Assembly: GCA_937988865.1 (NCBI GenBank) | Contig: CALKHV010000009.1 | Location: forward strand, 1 to 42,701 | Origin: an uncultured Propionibacteriaceae bacterium | GTDB lineage: Bacteria > Actinomycetota > Actinomycetes > Propionibacteriales > Propionibacteriaceae | DNA: 42,701 nucleotides | Direction: 5' to 3' | Shown: one piece after another, positions 31,885 to 40,633 of the stretch | How positions within the stretch are numbered: the first letter of the stretch is position 1 | How the letters are laid out: each line of letters begins with the position of its first letter | Translations under genes and position numbers: made by a program | Notes under the pieces: generated by a model | Told to the model about the DNA's origin: nothing | Seen by the model: the letters and a program-made list of their open reading frames with translations, nothing else | Databases searched by the model: none

Positions 31885-32697
31885 TCATGAGACCTCTCTC
31901 AGGCGTGGGTCGAGATGGTCGCGCAGCCCGTCGCCGAGGACGTTGAACCCGAGCACGGCCAGTGCGATCGCGAGGGCCGGCCAGACTGTGAGGTTCGGTG
32001 CGTTGAAGAGGAACTTCTGGGCGTCGAAGAGCATGCGTCCCCACGTCGGGACAGTCGGCGGCGTCGCCAGACCCAGGTAACTCAGGGACGCCTCGGCGAG
32101 GATCGCCATGCCGAAGCTCACGGACGCCTGGACGCCGATCAGCGGAGCGATGTTCGGCCACACGTGCCGCCGGGCCACCGAGAGCCACGGCGTGCCGGCC
32201 GACCGGGCCGCGAGCACGTAGTCCTGACTCATGACCTGGAGCGTCCCGGCGCGGGCGAGGCGGGCGAAGACAGGAATGGTCGCGATGCCGATGGCGACCA
32301 TCCCGGTCGTCGTCGAGCCGCCGACGGCCGCGGCGAGCAGGATGGCCAGGAGAAGGGCCGGGAAGGCGAAGAGGATGTCGGTGGCGCGTTGCACCAGCGT
32401 CCCGGGCCATCCCTTGACCATTCCGGCGAACATGCCCAACGGGGTGCCGAGCACCGCCGCGATCCCGACGGCGATGACGCCCACGAGCATGACGATGCGG
32501 CTGCCGGCGAGGATGCGGCTGAAGATGTCGATGCCGAAGCCGTCCGTGCCCATGATGTGGCGGCGACTGGGTTTCTGAAGCGCCTCGGCGGGAACCACCC
32601 GGGTGGGATCGAACGGAGTCCAGACGAGGCTGACAAGAGCCATCGCCACGACGATCGACACGAGGACGATGCCCACCACGAGGCTGAGCTTCTTCAT
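31885..32697 (-). CDS. Second peptide-type ABC importer, permease (DppC-like)
   Basis: A 270-residue permease: N-terminal membrane anchor (LSLVVGIVLVSIVVAMALVSL), periplasmic element HIMGTDGFGIDIFSRI with the DppC-type GTDxxGxDxFSR motif, then five or so helices and the ATPase-docking loop around VLAARSAGTPWLSVARRHVWP. It ends GDGLRDHLDPRLREVS, the normal DppC C-terminus. The ATG overlaps the upstream permease stop (ATGA). Confidence 0.92.
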   Translation of the reverse strand: MKKLSLVVGIVLVSIVVAMALVSLVWTPFDPTRVVPAEALQKPSRRHIMGTDGFGIDIFSRILAGSRIVMLVGVIAVGIAAVLGTPLGMFAGMVKGWPGTLVQRATDILFAFPALLLAILLAAAVGGSTTTGMVAIGIATIPVFARLARAGTLQVMSQDYVLAARSAGTPWLSVARRHVWPNIAPLIGVQASVSFGMAILAEASLSYLGLATPPTVPTWGRMLFDAQKFLFNAPNLTVWPALAIALAVLGFNVLGDGLRDHLDPRLREVS

Positions 32698-33662
32698 GCT
32701 GCATCACCGTCCTCGCGGGACCGGAGGCGGGGATCGAGCAAGACGTAGGCGATGTCGACGATCGCATTGATCAGCAGCACGAGCATCACCAGGACCATCA
32801 CGATGCCCTGGACGAGGACGAGATCGCGCTGGAGGACGGCATTGAGCAGCAGCGTGCCCAGTCCGGGGATGGCGAAGACACTCTCGACGACGATCGCCCC
32901 CACGAAGAGGGTGGCCAACTGCAGGCCCAGCACGGTGACGACCGAGAGGCCGGCATTGCGTAGTCCGTGGCGCAGCAGTGCGGCGCGCACCGGCCAGCCC
33001 ACGGCCCGTGCGGTGCGGAAGTAGTCCTCGCCCAGCACTTCGATGAAGGCACTCCGGACGTAGCGGACGAGCACCGACGACTGGACGATCGCGAGGGCGA
33101 TGACGGGAAGCACCATGTGCTCGGCCCATCCGACGGGGTCGGTGGACAGGGAGGTGTAGCCGTTCGCCGGGAACCACTGCAGGTGGACGCTGAACAGCAG
33201 GACCAGCAGGATGCCCGCCAGGAACGCCGGCACGCTCATCCCGACCTGGCTGAGGGCCGAGACGGCGAAACCGCTCCAGCGCCGTCTCGCGAACGCCGCG
33301 TACATGCCGACGGGGACGGCCACGAGCACGGCCACTGCCATGCCCAGGGTGACCAGCCAGCCCGTGATGGCGAGCTTGGGAGCGATCAGGCCGAGCACCG
33401 ACCGCCCCGTGAGCGCGGAGTCACCGAAGTCGCCGATGAGCACGTGCCCCAGCCAGTCGAGATAGCGCACGACTGCCGGACGGTTGAGGCCCAACTGCTC
33501 GCGGAGGGCGGCCAGGGCGTCCGGGTCGGCGTTGGTCCCGAGGATGGCCTGGGCGACGTCACCGGGCAGGAGGTTGAGCGCCAGGAAGATGAGCAGGGAC
33601 GCAGCGAGCAGGCTCACCACGAACGTGGCGAGCCTGCTTCCGATGACGCGCCACCGGCCCAC
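32694..33662 (-). CDS. Second peptide-type ABC importer, permease (DppB-like)
   Basis: A 322-residue permease starting at GTG 33662. It has the N-terminal anchor followed by NLLPGDVAQAILG, the DppB-type LPGDP-like element, a periplasmic region with LGLNRPAVVRYLDWL, five further helices, the docking loop EDYFRTARAVGWPVRAALLRHGL, and the end VLLDPRLRSREDGDAA. It is five bases behind the binding-protein stop. Confidence 0.92.
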   Translation of the reverse strand: MGRWRVIGSRLATFVVSLLAASLLIFLALNLLPGDVAQAILGTNADPDALAALREQLGLNRPAVVRYLDWLGHVLIGDFGDSALTGRSVLGLIAPKLAITGWLVTLGMAVAVLVAVPVGMYAAFARRRWSGFAVSALSQVGMSVPAFLAGILLVLLFSVHLQWFPANGYTSLSTDPVGWAEHMVLPVIALAIVQSSVLVRYVRSAFIEVLGEDYFRTARAVGWPVRAALLRHGLRNAGLSVVTVLGLQLATLFVGAIVVESVFAIPGLGTLLLNAVLQRDLVLVQGIVMVLVMLVLLINAIVDIAYVLLDPRLRSREDGDAA

Positions 33663-33667
33663 CGGCC

Positions 33668-35188
33668 TCAGCTGTCGCGAGAGGCGAGGGTCGTCAGGTC
33701 GAAGCTCAGGGAGGTCTGATTGGCGTTGACGCCCGAGATGTCTGCCTTGGTCACGACCAGGTTGGGAAGCAGGAACAGGAAGCCACCCGCAGCGTCGTCC
33801 GAGAGGATCCGCGCTGCCTGCTTCATGAGGGCGACGTTCGTGGCCTCGTCGGACGCATCAGCCTCGGCGAGAAGCTTGGCGTACGCCGGATTGTTGTAGT
33901 GCCAGTAGTAGGTCGGATCGGCGAAGCGGTCCATGTCGCGGGGTTCGGCGTGCGCGACGATCGTCATGTCGTAGTCGCCCTTGGTGTAGACGACATCAAC
34001 CCAGCGGGCCGGGAACTCGAGTTCGTCGGTGACGACCTCGATGCCCACTTCCTTGAGCTGGCTGGCGATGAAGGTCGCGCTCGAGGGTGCGTAGGGCAAG
34101 GTCGGGACGCGGAGACGCAGCTTGAGCCCCTTGGCGTAACCAGCCTGGGCGAGCATCGCCTTGGCCGCCTCGGGGTCATAGGGATAGGCGGAGGACAGGT
34201 CCTCGAACCAGGGGTCGGTCGGGGGCACCATCGAGCCGATGAGCTTCCCCTTGCCGTTCCACACCGTGTCCATGAGCGCCTTGCGATCGATGGCCGTGAT
34301 GATCGCCTGACGAACCAGGAGGTTCTTGAGCGCCGCGTTGTCGTGGTTGAAGCCGAGGATCACCTCAGCCGTCGAGGTGCCCTCCACCACCGTGTACTTC
34401 GATGTGTCGGAGAACTGATCGATGGCCTGGGGCGCCGCGACGTTGGAGATGATGTCGATGTCGCCCGACAGCATGGCCGCGTTCATCGCGTTGGCGTCCG
34501 CGAAGTAGCGGAAGGTCGCGGTGTCGAACTTGGCAGGCGTGCCCCAGTAGTCGGCGTTGCGCGTGAGCGCGACGGACTCGTCCTTCTTCCACTCCTTGAA
34601 GGCGAACGGGCCGGAGCCGACCGGGGTCGCCATGTCTGCGAGGGCGGTGGGATCGATGATGATGCCCGGGGTCGAGGCCATCGACCAGAGCCAGGCCTGA
34701 CTCGGCTTGCTCAACACGACGGTCACGGTCTGGGCGTCCGTGGCAGTCACGGACGCGATGCCGGCCATCTGCGACTTGATCACGTCGGTGGTCGTGGCAC
34801 CGCTGCGCATGTGTTCGACGCTCGCGACCACGGCGTTGGCGTCCACGGGGGTGCCCGTGGAGAACTTGGCCTTCTGCTGCAGGGTGAACGTGTAGGTGAG
34901 CCCGTCGTCGGACACGGACCAGTTGCTGGCCAGCAGGGGCTTGAGCTTGCCCTCTGAATCGACCTTGACGAGCGTCTCGTAGACGTTGTAGAGGAGGACC
35001 TGCGGGATGGCTGCGTCCGGATTGCTGGTCGGATCCATCGCCTGGGGCTGGGCCGCGATACCGATGATGAGGTCTCGGGCCTGCGCTGTGGTCTGGTCGT
35101 CGGTGTTGTCACTCGTGCAACCTGCCAGAGCCAGCACCAAACCGATGGTGAGGGCAATGAACCTGGTCGTGGTGCGGCCACGGGCCAT
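33668..35188 (-). CDS. Second peptide-type ABC importer, substrate-binding lipoprotein (family 5)
   Basis: A 506-residue family 5 solute-binding protein, first gene of the second importer operon. The Sec-type lipoprotein signal (FIALTIGLVLALAGC) has the lipidated cysteine at residue 24 and no twin arginines, unlike the binding protein of the first system. The mature region has the usual pattern (GLTYTFTLQQKAKFSTGTPVDANAVV is shortened here: LTYTFTLQ...FSTGTPVDA). GGAGACG precedes the ATG at 35188. Ligand unknown; peptides are the default guess. Confidence 0.9.
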   Translation of the reverse strand: MARGRTTTRFIALTIGLVLALAGCTSDNTDDQTTAQARDLIIGIAAQPQAMDPTSNPDAAIPQVLLYNVYETLVKVDSEGKLKPLLASNWSVSDDGLTYTFTLQQKAKFSTGTPVDANAVVASVEHMRSGATTTDVIKSQMAGIASVTATDAQTVTVVLSKPSQAWLWSMASTPGIIIDPTALADMATPVGSGPFAFKEWKKDESVALTRNADYWGTPAKFDTATFRYFADANAMNAAMLSGDIDIISNVAAPQAIDQFSDTSKYTVVEGTSTAEVILGFNHDNAALKNLLVRQAIITAIDRKALMDTVWNGKGKLIGSMVPPTDPWFEDLSSAYPYDPEAAKAMLAQAGYAKGLKLRLRVPTLPYAPSSATFIASQLKEVGIEVVTDELEFPARWVDVVYTKGDYDMTIVAHAEPRDMDRFADPTYYWHYNNPAYAKLLAEADASDEATNVALMKQAARILSDDAAGGFLFLLPNLVVTKADISGVNANQTSLSFDLTTLASRDS

Positions 35189-35224
35189 GGGAACGTCTCC
35201 GTCTCGTCGGGGGTAGACCGCACG

Positions 35225-35253
35225 ATTCTAGCCGGACGCAGCGCGCATTCCCG
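35225..35253 (-). promoter_or_regulatory. Candidate promoter of the second ABC importer operon
   Basis: On the minus strand TAGAAT (35230-35225), five of six matches to the -10 consensus, with CGGGAA 17 bases upstream as a poor -35. It lies in the 188-base divergent gap and gives a leader of about 30 bases. On the plus side TACTCT (35329-35334) is a possible -10 for the ABM gene. Confidence 0.45.
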
Positions 35254-35376
35254 CGTGGTTCGCCTCCTCGGACCCCGGGATGGGCTGGGTGCTTCTGGTC
35301 CGCCCCGCCTTTGCCCGGGGAGACGGGTTACTCTCGGAGTCCCCGGCAACCCCTCTCATTCACAACAGGAGACTGC

Positions 35377-35709
35377 ATGTCTGTCACCGTCGTCGCGCTG
35401 CTCCATCCGATCCCCGGCAAGACACCCGAGGTGCTGGCGTCCTTCGCGACGGTGTCCCCGCTGGTCCACCAGGAGCCCGGCTGTGAGCTCTACGCCGCGC
35501 ACACTGACGGCGATGTGGTGGTCATGGTCGAACGCTGGACGACACGGGCTGATCTCGACGCCCACTCGAGCGGTTCCGCGCTGGTGCTCCTCGGGGAGCT
35601 CAACGATTCCCTGCTCGCCAAGGCAGCCGACGTGTGGGTCCTCGACGAAGTGCCTCTCGGCGATGCGTCCAAGGGTGTCATCCCGAGACCGGGACGCGAG
35701 ACCGCGTGA
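35377..35709 (+). CDS. Antibiotic biosynthesis monooxygenase (ABM)-fold protein
   Basis: A 110-residue single-domain protein of the dimeric ferredoxin-like ABM family (quinol monooxygenase YgiN-like). Recognisable parts: the N-terminal strand VTVVALLHPIPGK, then TPEVLASFATVSPLVHQEPGCELYAAH, and VVMVERWTTRADLDAH. Members include cofactor-free quinone or quinol oxygenases and haem-degrading enzymes; the haem-ligand Asn/Trp pattern is not obvious, so the reaction is open. CAGGAGAC precedes the ATG. Its stop overlaps the next start (TGATG). Confidence 0.8.
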   Translation: MSVTVVALLHPIPGKTPEVLASFATVSPLVHQEPGCELYAAHTDGDVVVMVERWTTRADLDAHSSGSALVLLGELNDSLLAKAADVWVLDEVPLGDASKGVIPRPGRETA

Positions 35710-36401
35710 TGCCGAGCGGCTCCCTGGACACCACGCCCCGAAGCAGGGATGGCAGCGTCCACGTCACGGACGAGCGGTTCAACACCCTCTCGCACCTCGT
35801 GGCCGCCTGCTTCGCACTGGTGGGTGCCGGCCTGCTCATCTCGCAGGCCAGCGTGCAGGGCGACCCGTGGAAGATCGTCGGGTTCAGCGTCTACGGATTG
35901 TCGCTCGTGACGCTCTTCGTGGCCAGCACGCTGCACCACGGGCTCGATCGCGGGGTGCGTCTCAACGAGGCACTCCGGACGCTGGACTACGACTCGGTGT
36001 TCTTCCTGATCGCCGGGACCATGACGCCCCTGGTGCTGGTCCTCTTCCGCAGTGTCTACGGGTGGACGGTCTTCGCGTCCGTGGTCGTCATCGCCGTGCT
36101 GGGGGTGGTGCTGCGGTCGGTGTGGCCCCAGTTGCCGAAGTACATCACCAACACCCTCTACATCGCACTGGGATGGCTCACGGTCCTGCTGATCGGGGCT
36201 GACGTCCCACTACCCGTGGGTGCGCTGGTGCTCCTGGCCGCGGGCGGCCTGGTCTACAGCGTCGGCTTCATCGTCTACGTGATCGAGAAGCCGAATCCGT
36301 GGCCCGGGACGTTCGGGTTCCACGAGATCTGGCACGTCCTGGTCGTGGTCGCAGCCGTGCTCCACTACCTACTGATGTACTTCTACGTCCTGCCGTCCTA
36401 G
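35709..36401 (+). CDS. Hemolysin III/TrhA family membrane protein (PAQR superfamily)
   Basis: A 230-residue, seven-helix membrane protein. The start MPSGSLD at 35709 overlaps the ABM stop. Family landmarks: DERFNTLSHLVAACFALVGAGLL, the first zinc-ligand region STLHHGLD, LDYDSVFFLIAGTMTPLVL and the C-terminal HEIWHVLVVVAAVLHYLLMY carrying the HxxxH pair. TrhA proteins are linked to membrane fluidity homeostasis in bacteria; the hemolysin name is historical. Coupling to the ABM gene suggests joint expression, but no shared function is evident. Confidence 0.9.
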   Translation: MPSGSLDTTPRSRDGSVHVTDERFNTLSHLVAACFALVGAGLLISQASVQGDPWKIVGFSVYGLSLVTLFVASTLHHGLDRGVRLNEALRTLDYDSVFFLIAGTMTPLVLVLFRSVYGWTVFASVVVIAVLGVVLRSVWPQLPKYITNTLYIALGWLTVLLIGADVPLPVGALVLLAAGGLVYSVGFIVYVIEKPNPWPGTFGFHEIWHVLVVVAAVLHYLLMYFYVLPS

Positions 36402-36402
36402 G

Positions 36403-36415
36403 CCGGGCGTCCCGG
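36403..36415. terminator. Short hairpin between convergent genes
   Basis: CCGGG (36403-36407) and CCCGG (36411-36415) flank a three-base loop and fill the 15-base gap between the TrhA and UDP-glucose pyrophosphorylase stops. No T-run, so a weak terminator at most. Confidence 0.3.
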
Positions 36416-36416
36416 G

Positions 36417-37787
36417 TCAACCGAGCGGGACATGGCTGGTTGCCCCGGTGTCGGGGAGGGAGACGTCGCCCTCCAGGGCCACCGGAGCATCGAACACCCA
36501 GTCGCCGCGCACGGTCAACGAGGTCGCACGGCGCAGCGACGGAACCACGCGGACGCGGTCATCGAACTCGTCGACCAGTTTGTAGTACCTGGGGTCGAGA
36601 TCGACCGCCGGGATGGCGCTCAGGGGGCGGATGCGTCCGTCGTCGCCGAGGTCGAACACGTCCGACCGGAGCAGGAGCAATTCGTTGGTCGTCTTGACCG
36701 GGAGGAACCGGTGCCGGGGCACCGCGATGGCCTGTGCCCCGTCGAACACCTCGATCGCCGCGCCCATGGCCGATTCCAGCTGGATCACCGCGGTGGAGCG
36801 CGAATCGGAAGGATCGACCGTCTTCTCGTTGCGGATCAGGGGGAGTTCGAGGACGCCGTTGCGAGCGCTCATCGCGTCCCGCAGTCTGGGCAGGTCGAGC
36901 CACAGGTTGTTGGCGTGGAAGAAGGGGTGCGCGTGCTCGTCCTGGAAGAACCGCTGGTCTTCCGGCGCGGTCTGGGCGGAGTCGCGCAGGATGAGTTGAC
37001 CGTCCGAGATCCGGACGGCCAGGTGGCCGCCCTTGCGATCGTTCGCGGTGCGCGAGCAGACCTCCGCTGCGTAGGGTGCGCCCGACTGCGCGAACCATCC
37101 CGCCAGCTGGGCGTCGGGGCCGGCTCCGAGGTTGTCGCCGTTGGCGAGGTTCGCGTAGCGGTAGCCGTGCTCGATCAGCCGGTCGATCAGTCCCGAGCCC
37201 CACAGCACGGTGTAGATGTCGCCGTGGCCGGGCGGGCACCATTCCAGGGTGGGGTCGTCGGGCCACTCGACAGGAGTGAGGTCTGAGGCCCGAAGCTTCG
37301 GCTCGCGATTCTGCAGGAAGTCGAGCGGCAGGTCATCCACGGCGAGGTCGGGGTAGCGGGCCAGATGGGCCAGCGTGTCGGCCTGCGTCCGGAAGCTGTT
37401 CATGAACAGCAGCGGCAGGCGGACGCCGTGCGTCCGACGTGCATGACGGACCTGGTCGACGATGATGTCGAGGAAGTTCTTGCCTTCCCTCACCGGGAGA
37501 AGGGTCTTGGCCGCGTCCAGGCCCATGGAGGTGCCCAGACCGCCGTTGAGCTTGATCATCACGGTCTGTGCCAGGGCGGCGCTCGCGTCGGCGTCCGGGA
37601 TGTGGACGTCTTCCAGACGGGGCGGGTCGAGCAACGGACGGATGGAGGTCTCGCTGATGATCCCCGTCTCGCCCTGCTCGCACATGCGATGGAAGCGTGC
37701 GAACACGTCGACGGCCGATTGCGGGATGTCAGCTTCGCGCATCTTGTCGATGCAGGTGAGCAAGGCGTCACTGGGGTTGCGGGTCAT
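36417..37787 (-). CDS. UTP-glucose-1-phosphate uridylyltransferase, eukaryotic (UDPGP) type
   Basis: Makes UDP-glucose from UTP and glucose 1-phosphate; some UDPGP-family enzymes also use galactose 1-phosphate. The 456-residue protein belongs to the UDPGP family (not GalU): nucleotide-binding loop MIKLNGGLGTSMGLDAAK, then LPVREGKNFLDIIVDQV, the sugar-binding region NGDNLGAG, and LESAMGAAIEVFDGAQAIAVPRHRF. AGGAG precedes the ATG at 37787. It ends the sugar transporter/galactokinase operon, which supports a role in galactose breakdown rather than only in glycan synthesis. Bifidobacteria use a similar enzyme in their galactose pathway. Confidence 0.9.
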   Translation of the reverse strand: MTRNPSDALLTCIDKMREADIPQSAVDVFARFHRMCEQGETGIISETSIRPLLDPPRLEDVHIPDADASAALAQTVMIKLNGGLGTSMGLDAAKTLLPVREGKNFLDIIVDQVRHARRTHGVRLPLLFMNSFRTQADTLAHLARYPDLAVDDLPLDFLQNREPKLRASDLTPVEWPDDPTLEWCPPGHGDIYTVLWGSGLIDRLIEHGYRYANLANGDNLGAGPDAQLAGWFAQSGAPYAAEVCSRTANDRKGGHLAVRISDGQLILRDSAQTAPEDQRFFQDEHAHPFFHANNLWLDLPRLRDAMSARNGVLELPLIRNEKTVDPSDSRSTAVIQLESAMGAAIEVFDGAQAIAVPRHRFLPVKTTNELLLLRSDVFDLGDDGRIRPLSAIPAVDLDPRYYKLVDEFDDRVRVVPSLRRATSLTVRGDWVFDAPVALEGDVSLPDTGATSHVPLG

Positions 37788-37819
37788 GAACCTACTCCTG
37801 TGGGTCGGAGGTGCCTCGA

Positions 37820-37847
37820 CGGTGGCTCGCACGCAACGGAGCCGCCG
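37820..37847 (-). other. Intercistronic hairpin between galK copy 2 and the UDPGP gene
   Basis: Plus-strand CGGTGGCTC (37820-37828) and GAGCCGCCG (37839-37847) are inverted with one mismatch and a 10-base loop. The hairpin sits in the 90-base gap between two genes of one operon, upstream of the ribosome site of the last gene. Confidence 0.5.
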
Positions 37848-37877
37848 TGACATGGACAGTGTTGCGCGCTGGCCGGC

Positions 37878-39047
37878 TCATGCGCTGGTGTCGTGGTCGA
37901 TGACGGACGCACCGTCGACCGCAGAGACCGACATCACCATGGGCTCGGAGAAGCCGGCGTCGGCAAAGTTGCGCCTCACGAGCTCCTCGACTGCGGCGGC
38001 ACGGTCTGCGCGCACCAGGGCGATCGCCGACCCACCGAAGCCGCCACCGGTCATCCGGGCGCCGATCGCGCCTGCCGCAAGGGCGCTCTCGACAGCCATG
38101 TCGAGTTCGGGCGTCGAGATCTCGAAGTCGTCCCTCATGGACGCGTGAGATGAAACGAGGTACTCCCCCACCGCAGTCGGACCCTGCGTCCGCAAGCTAG
38201 CAACCGTGTCGAGCACCCGTTGGTTCTCGGTCACCACATGCCTCACCCTGCGGAAGGTCGTGGGGTCGAGCTCTGCCTCGGCCCGGGGAAGGTCGGCGAG
38301 GCTGAGGTCGCGGAGCGCGGCCACGCCGAGGTGTGAGGCTGCACGCTCGCAGGCTGCGCGGCGGGCTCCGTAGCCGCCGTCAGCATGGGCATGGCTGACC
38401 CGCGTGTCGATGACGAGGAGATGCAGTCCCGCTTCCTCCAGCCCGAGGGGTACGGCTTCGGTGGACAGGGTGCGACAGTCCAACAAGAGGGCGGCACCCG
38501 CCTCGCTCAGCAATGAGGCCGACTGGTCGAGGATTCCTGTGGGAGCCCCGACGACCGCATTCTCTGCCCGCTGACCCACCTGGGCCAGCGTCCGGCGGTC
38601 GAGGTTGAGCGACCACAGGCGATCCAGGGCGATGGCGATCGCACTCTCGATCGCCGCGGAGGACGACAACCCTGCGCCGACGGGTACATCAGACACGAAG
38701 ACCGCGTCGAAGCCGGTGGCGAGGGTGAGGTCGGCGACCTCACCCAGCGTCCAGGCCACGCCGGCCGGGTAGGCGGCCCAGCCCAGTTCGGCGGCCGGTG
38801 ACCGGACGTCCAGACTGGTGGTGACGATGCCGGGGGCGAAGTCGGTCACCAGGTTGATCGTGCGATCCGTCCTCGGACGCACGGCCGCAACGGTCGACCG
38901 ATCGATGGCGAACGGGAGCGCAAAGCCGTCGTTGTAGTCGGTGTGCTCCCCGATCAGGTTCACCCGGCCGGGTCCGCGGGACACCACGGCGGGACGGCCG
39001 CCGAAAGCTTGGGCGAACGACGCGAGCGCCACGTCAATGAGGGACAA
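37878..39047 (-). CDS. galK: Galactokinase (copy 2)
   Basis: Second galactokinase, 389 residues, in an operon with a sugar ABC transporter. All motifs are present: GRVNLIGEHTDYNDGFALP near residue 28, PVGAGLSSSAAIE (about 120), GAPTGILDQSAS with the catalytic aspartate (about 175), and MTGGGFGGS. It is well diverged from copy 1 (18862-20004) outside these motifs. The TTG start at 39047 has GGAGAG at a normal distance; no ATG fits near it. The use of TTG and the hairpins around the gene suggest tuned, lower expression than the binding protein. Confidence 0.93.
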   Translation of the reverse strand: MSLIDVALASFAQAFGGRPAVVSRGPGRVNLIGEHTDYNDGFALPFAIDRSTVAAVRPRTDRTINLVTDFAPGIVTTSLDVRSPAAELGWAAYPAGVAWTLGEVADLTLATGFDAVFVSDVPVGAGLSSSAAIESAIAIALDRLWSLNLDRRTLAQVGQRAENAVVGAPTGILDQSASLLSEAGAALLLDCRTLSTEAVPLGLEEAGLHLLVIDTRVSHAHADGGYGARRAACERAASHLGVAALRDLSLADLPRAEAELDPTTFRRVRHVVTENQRVLDTVASLRTQGPTAVGEYLVSSHASMRDDFEISTPELDMAVESALAAGAIGARMTGGGFGGSAIALVRADRAAAVEELVRRNFADAGFSEPMVMSVSAVDGASVIDHDTSA

Positions 39048-39114
39048 GGTTGCTCTCCGATCCGGGTGTGCGCACGAGGCCGACCGTGCAGAAATGTGGG
39101 AGGGTGACGCCGCT

Positions 39115-39146
39115 GGATGGGCCGAGTACGTCGACTCGACCCATCC
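39115..39146 (-). other. Strong hairpin between the sugar-binding protein gene and galK copy 2
   Basis: The minus strand reads GGATGGGTCGAGT, a six-base loop, then ACTCGGCCCATCC: a 13-pair stem with one T-G wobble. No T-run follows, and the operon continues into galK, so it looks like a 3' stabiliser of the binding-protein mRNA or a partial terminator rather than an end of transcription. Confidence 0.65.
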
Positions 39147-39162
39147 TGCGGGTGGTGCTCAA

Positions 39163-40536
39163 TCAGCTGCCGAAGATGGCATTCACCTGTTCGTTGGCTG
39201 CCGTCAACGAGCTGGCGGGCGACTTGCCCGTGAGGACCGCGTCAACGGCCGGGGTCATGATGTTCGTGACCTGCGACGCGTTGTCGGTGATCGGGAACAG
39301 GAAGGTGGTCCCGTCCTTGACGTGGACGAGGAACGACGACTCAACGTCGATGCCCTTCGCCTTGAAGGCCGCGCTTGCCGCGTCGGTGCCGCTCGGGATC
39401 GCCGGGAAGACGATGCCGCTCTTGCCGACGACGTCCTGGCAGGCCGCGGAGCCGAGGTACTCAACCCACTTCGCAGCTGCCGCCTTGTTCTTCGAGCCGG
39501 TCCAGATCGAGTCTGCGAGGCCGTTGTACATGCTGGCGCGCTTGCCGCTGGCCCCGGCGGGGGTCGGGGCGAGACCTGTGTCGACGCCCTTGTAGCTGAA
39601 CATCTGGTTGATCATCCACGAGCCGTTGGTGATCATGGCGTACTTGCCGGCACCGTAGATGTCGGCGGAGCTCTGACCGGCGACGGCCTCGAGCGCGGGC
39701 ATGTAGCCCTTCTCGATCAGCGAGCGCATCCAGGCGATGGTGTCCTGGAACTCAGGCTTGTCGTAGTTGTAGTGGGAGCCCCAGGGGTTCTTGTCGGTGA
39801 TCGTCCAGTCGGTGGTGCCCGTGTACATGCTCCACTGCGTCTGGCCGTTGCCGCCACCCGAGCCACCGTCAAGACCGAGGCCGTAGACCTTCACCTTGGA
39901 CTTGTCGAAGCCGGCTTCATCGCCACGCTTGCCGCTCGCGTCAACGGTGAGGTGGGCGATCAGCTTCTCGTAGGTTCCGCCATCGGCCGCGTTCCACGTG
40001 AGGTTCGCAAGGTCGGCGTCCGCAACGCCGGCAGCCTTCGTGAGCGCCTTGTTGTAGAAGATCGCGACGGTGTCAAAGTCCTTGGGGAGGCCGTAGCGCT
40101 TGCCGTCCTGGCCGACCCAGAGGTCAGCGAGGCCGCTCTGGTAGACGTCGGTCTTGACGCCGTCGGCGCTGATGTAGTCATCGAGGGGTTCCAGCTGGCC
40201 CTGGGTGACGAACTCCGGGTACTTCGAGAGATGGTTGGTGAACACGTCCGGAGCGGTGCCGGCGACGAAGCCGTTGGTGACGTTGGACCAGTAGTCGTCC
40301 CAGCTGTACTGGGTGATCTTCACGGTGATGTCGGGGTTGGCGGTGTGGAACGCGTCCGCGCACTCCTGGTAGACGGGCTTCTGGTTGCTGTCCCAGAGCC
40401 AGTAGCTGACCTCACCGCTGGCAGTGCCGGTGCTGGGTGTGTCTGTCGAGTCGCCGCCGCAGGCGGTCAGCGTGAGGGCCAGGGCGGCGAACGCTGCGAG
40501 CGTTGCGACACCCTTCCGCCGGTTGAATGTGGGCAT
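39163..40536 (-). CDS. Sugar ABC transporter substrate-binding lipoprotein (CUT1 type)
   Basis: A 457-residue family 1 extracellular solute-binding protein. The lipoprotein signal ends LTLTACGG, with the cysteine at residue 26, followed by a Thr/Ser/Gly linker. The mature protein has the usual CUT1 pattern: SYWLWDSNQ, GTAPDVFTNHLSKYPEF, YGLPKDFDTVAIFYNKAL and GKYAMITNGSWMINQ. Genes for the two permeases lie upstream and galactokinase downstream, so a galactoside is the likely ligand, by context only. GGAAGGA precedes the ATG. Confidence 0.92.
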   Translation of the reverse strand: MPTFNRRKGVATLAAFAALALTLTACGGDSTDTPSTGTASGEVSYWLWDSNQKPVYQECADAFHTANPDITVKITQYSWDDYWSNVTNGFVAGTAPDVFTNHLSKYPEFVTQGQLEPLDDYISADGVKTDVYQSGLADLWVGQDGKRYGLPKDFDTVAIFYNKALTKAAGVADADLANLTWNAADGGTYEKLIAHLTVDASGKRGDEAGFDKSKVKVYGLGLDGGSGGGNGQTQWSMYTGTTDWTITDKNPWGSHYNYDKPEFQDTIAWMRSLIEKGYMPALEAVAGQSSADIYGAGKYAMITNGSWMINQMFSYKGVDTGLAPTPAGASGKRASMYNGLADSIWTGSKNKAAAAKWVEYLGSAACQDVVGKSGIVFPAIPSGTDAASAAFKAKGIDVESSFLVHVKDGTTFLFPITDNASQVTNIMTPAVDAVLTGKSPASSLTAANEQVNAIFGS

Positions 40537-40585
40537 GGGGATCCTTCCGTTGGAGCGTTGAGGTGCTGGTGCTGCAAGGGGGCCG

Positions 40586-40610
40586 CTGGTTGTTCCGAGG
40601 CGGGAACCAG
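40586..40610 (-). other. Hairpin between permease and binding-protein genes
   Basis: CTGGTT, an extra G, TTCC (40586-40596) pair with GGAACCAG (40603-40610) with a one-base bulge and six-base loop. It lies in the 97-base gap ahead of the binding-protein gene and could mark a processing site that separates the permease and binding-protein messages. Confidence 0.45.
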
Positions 40611-40633
40611 TGGGGTCTTGGGGCCGAAGTGGC

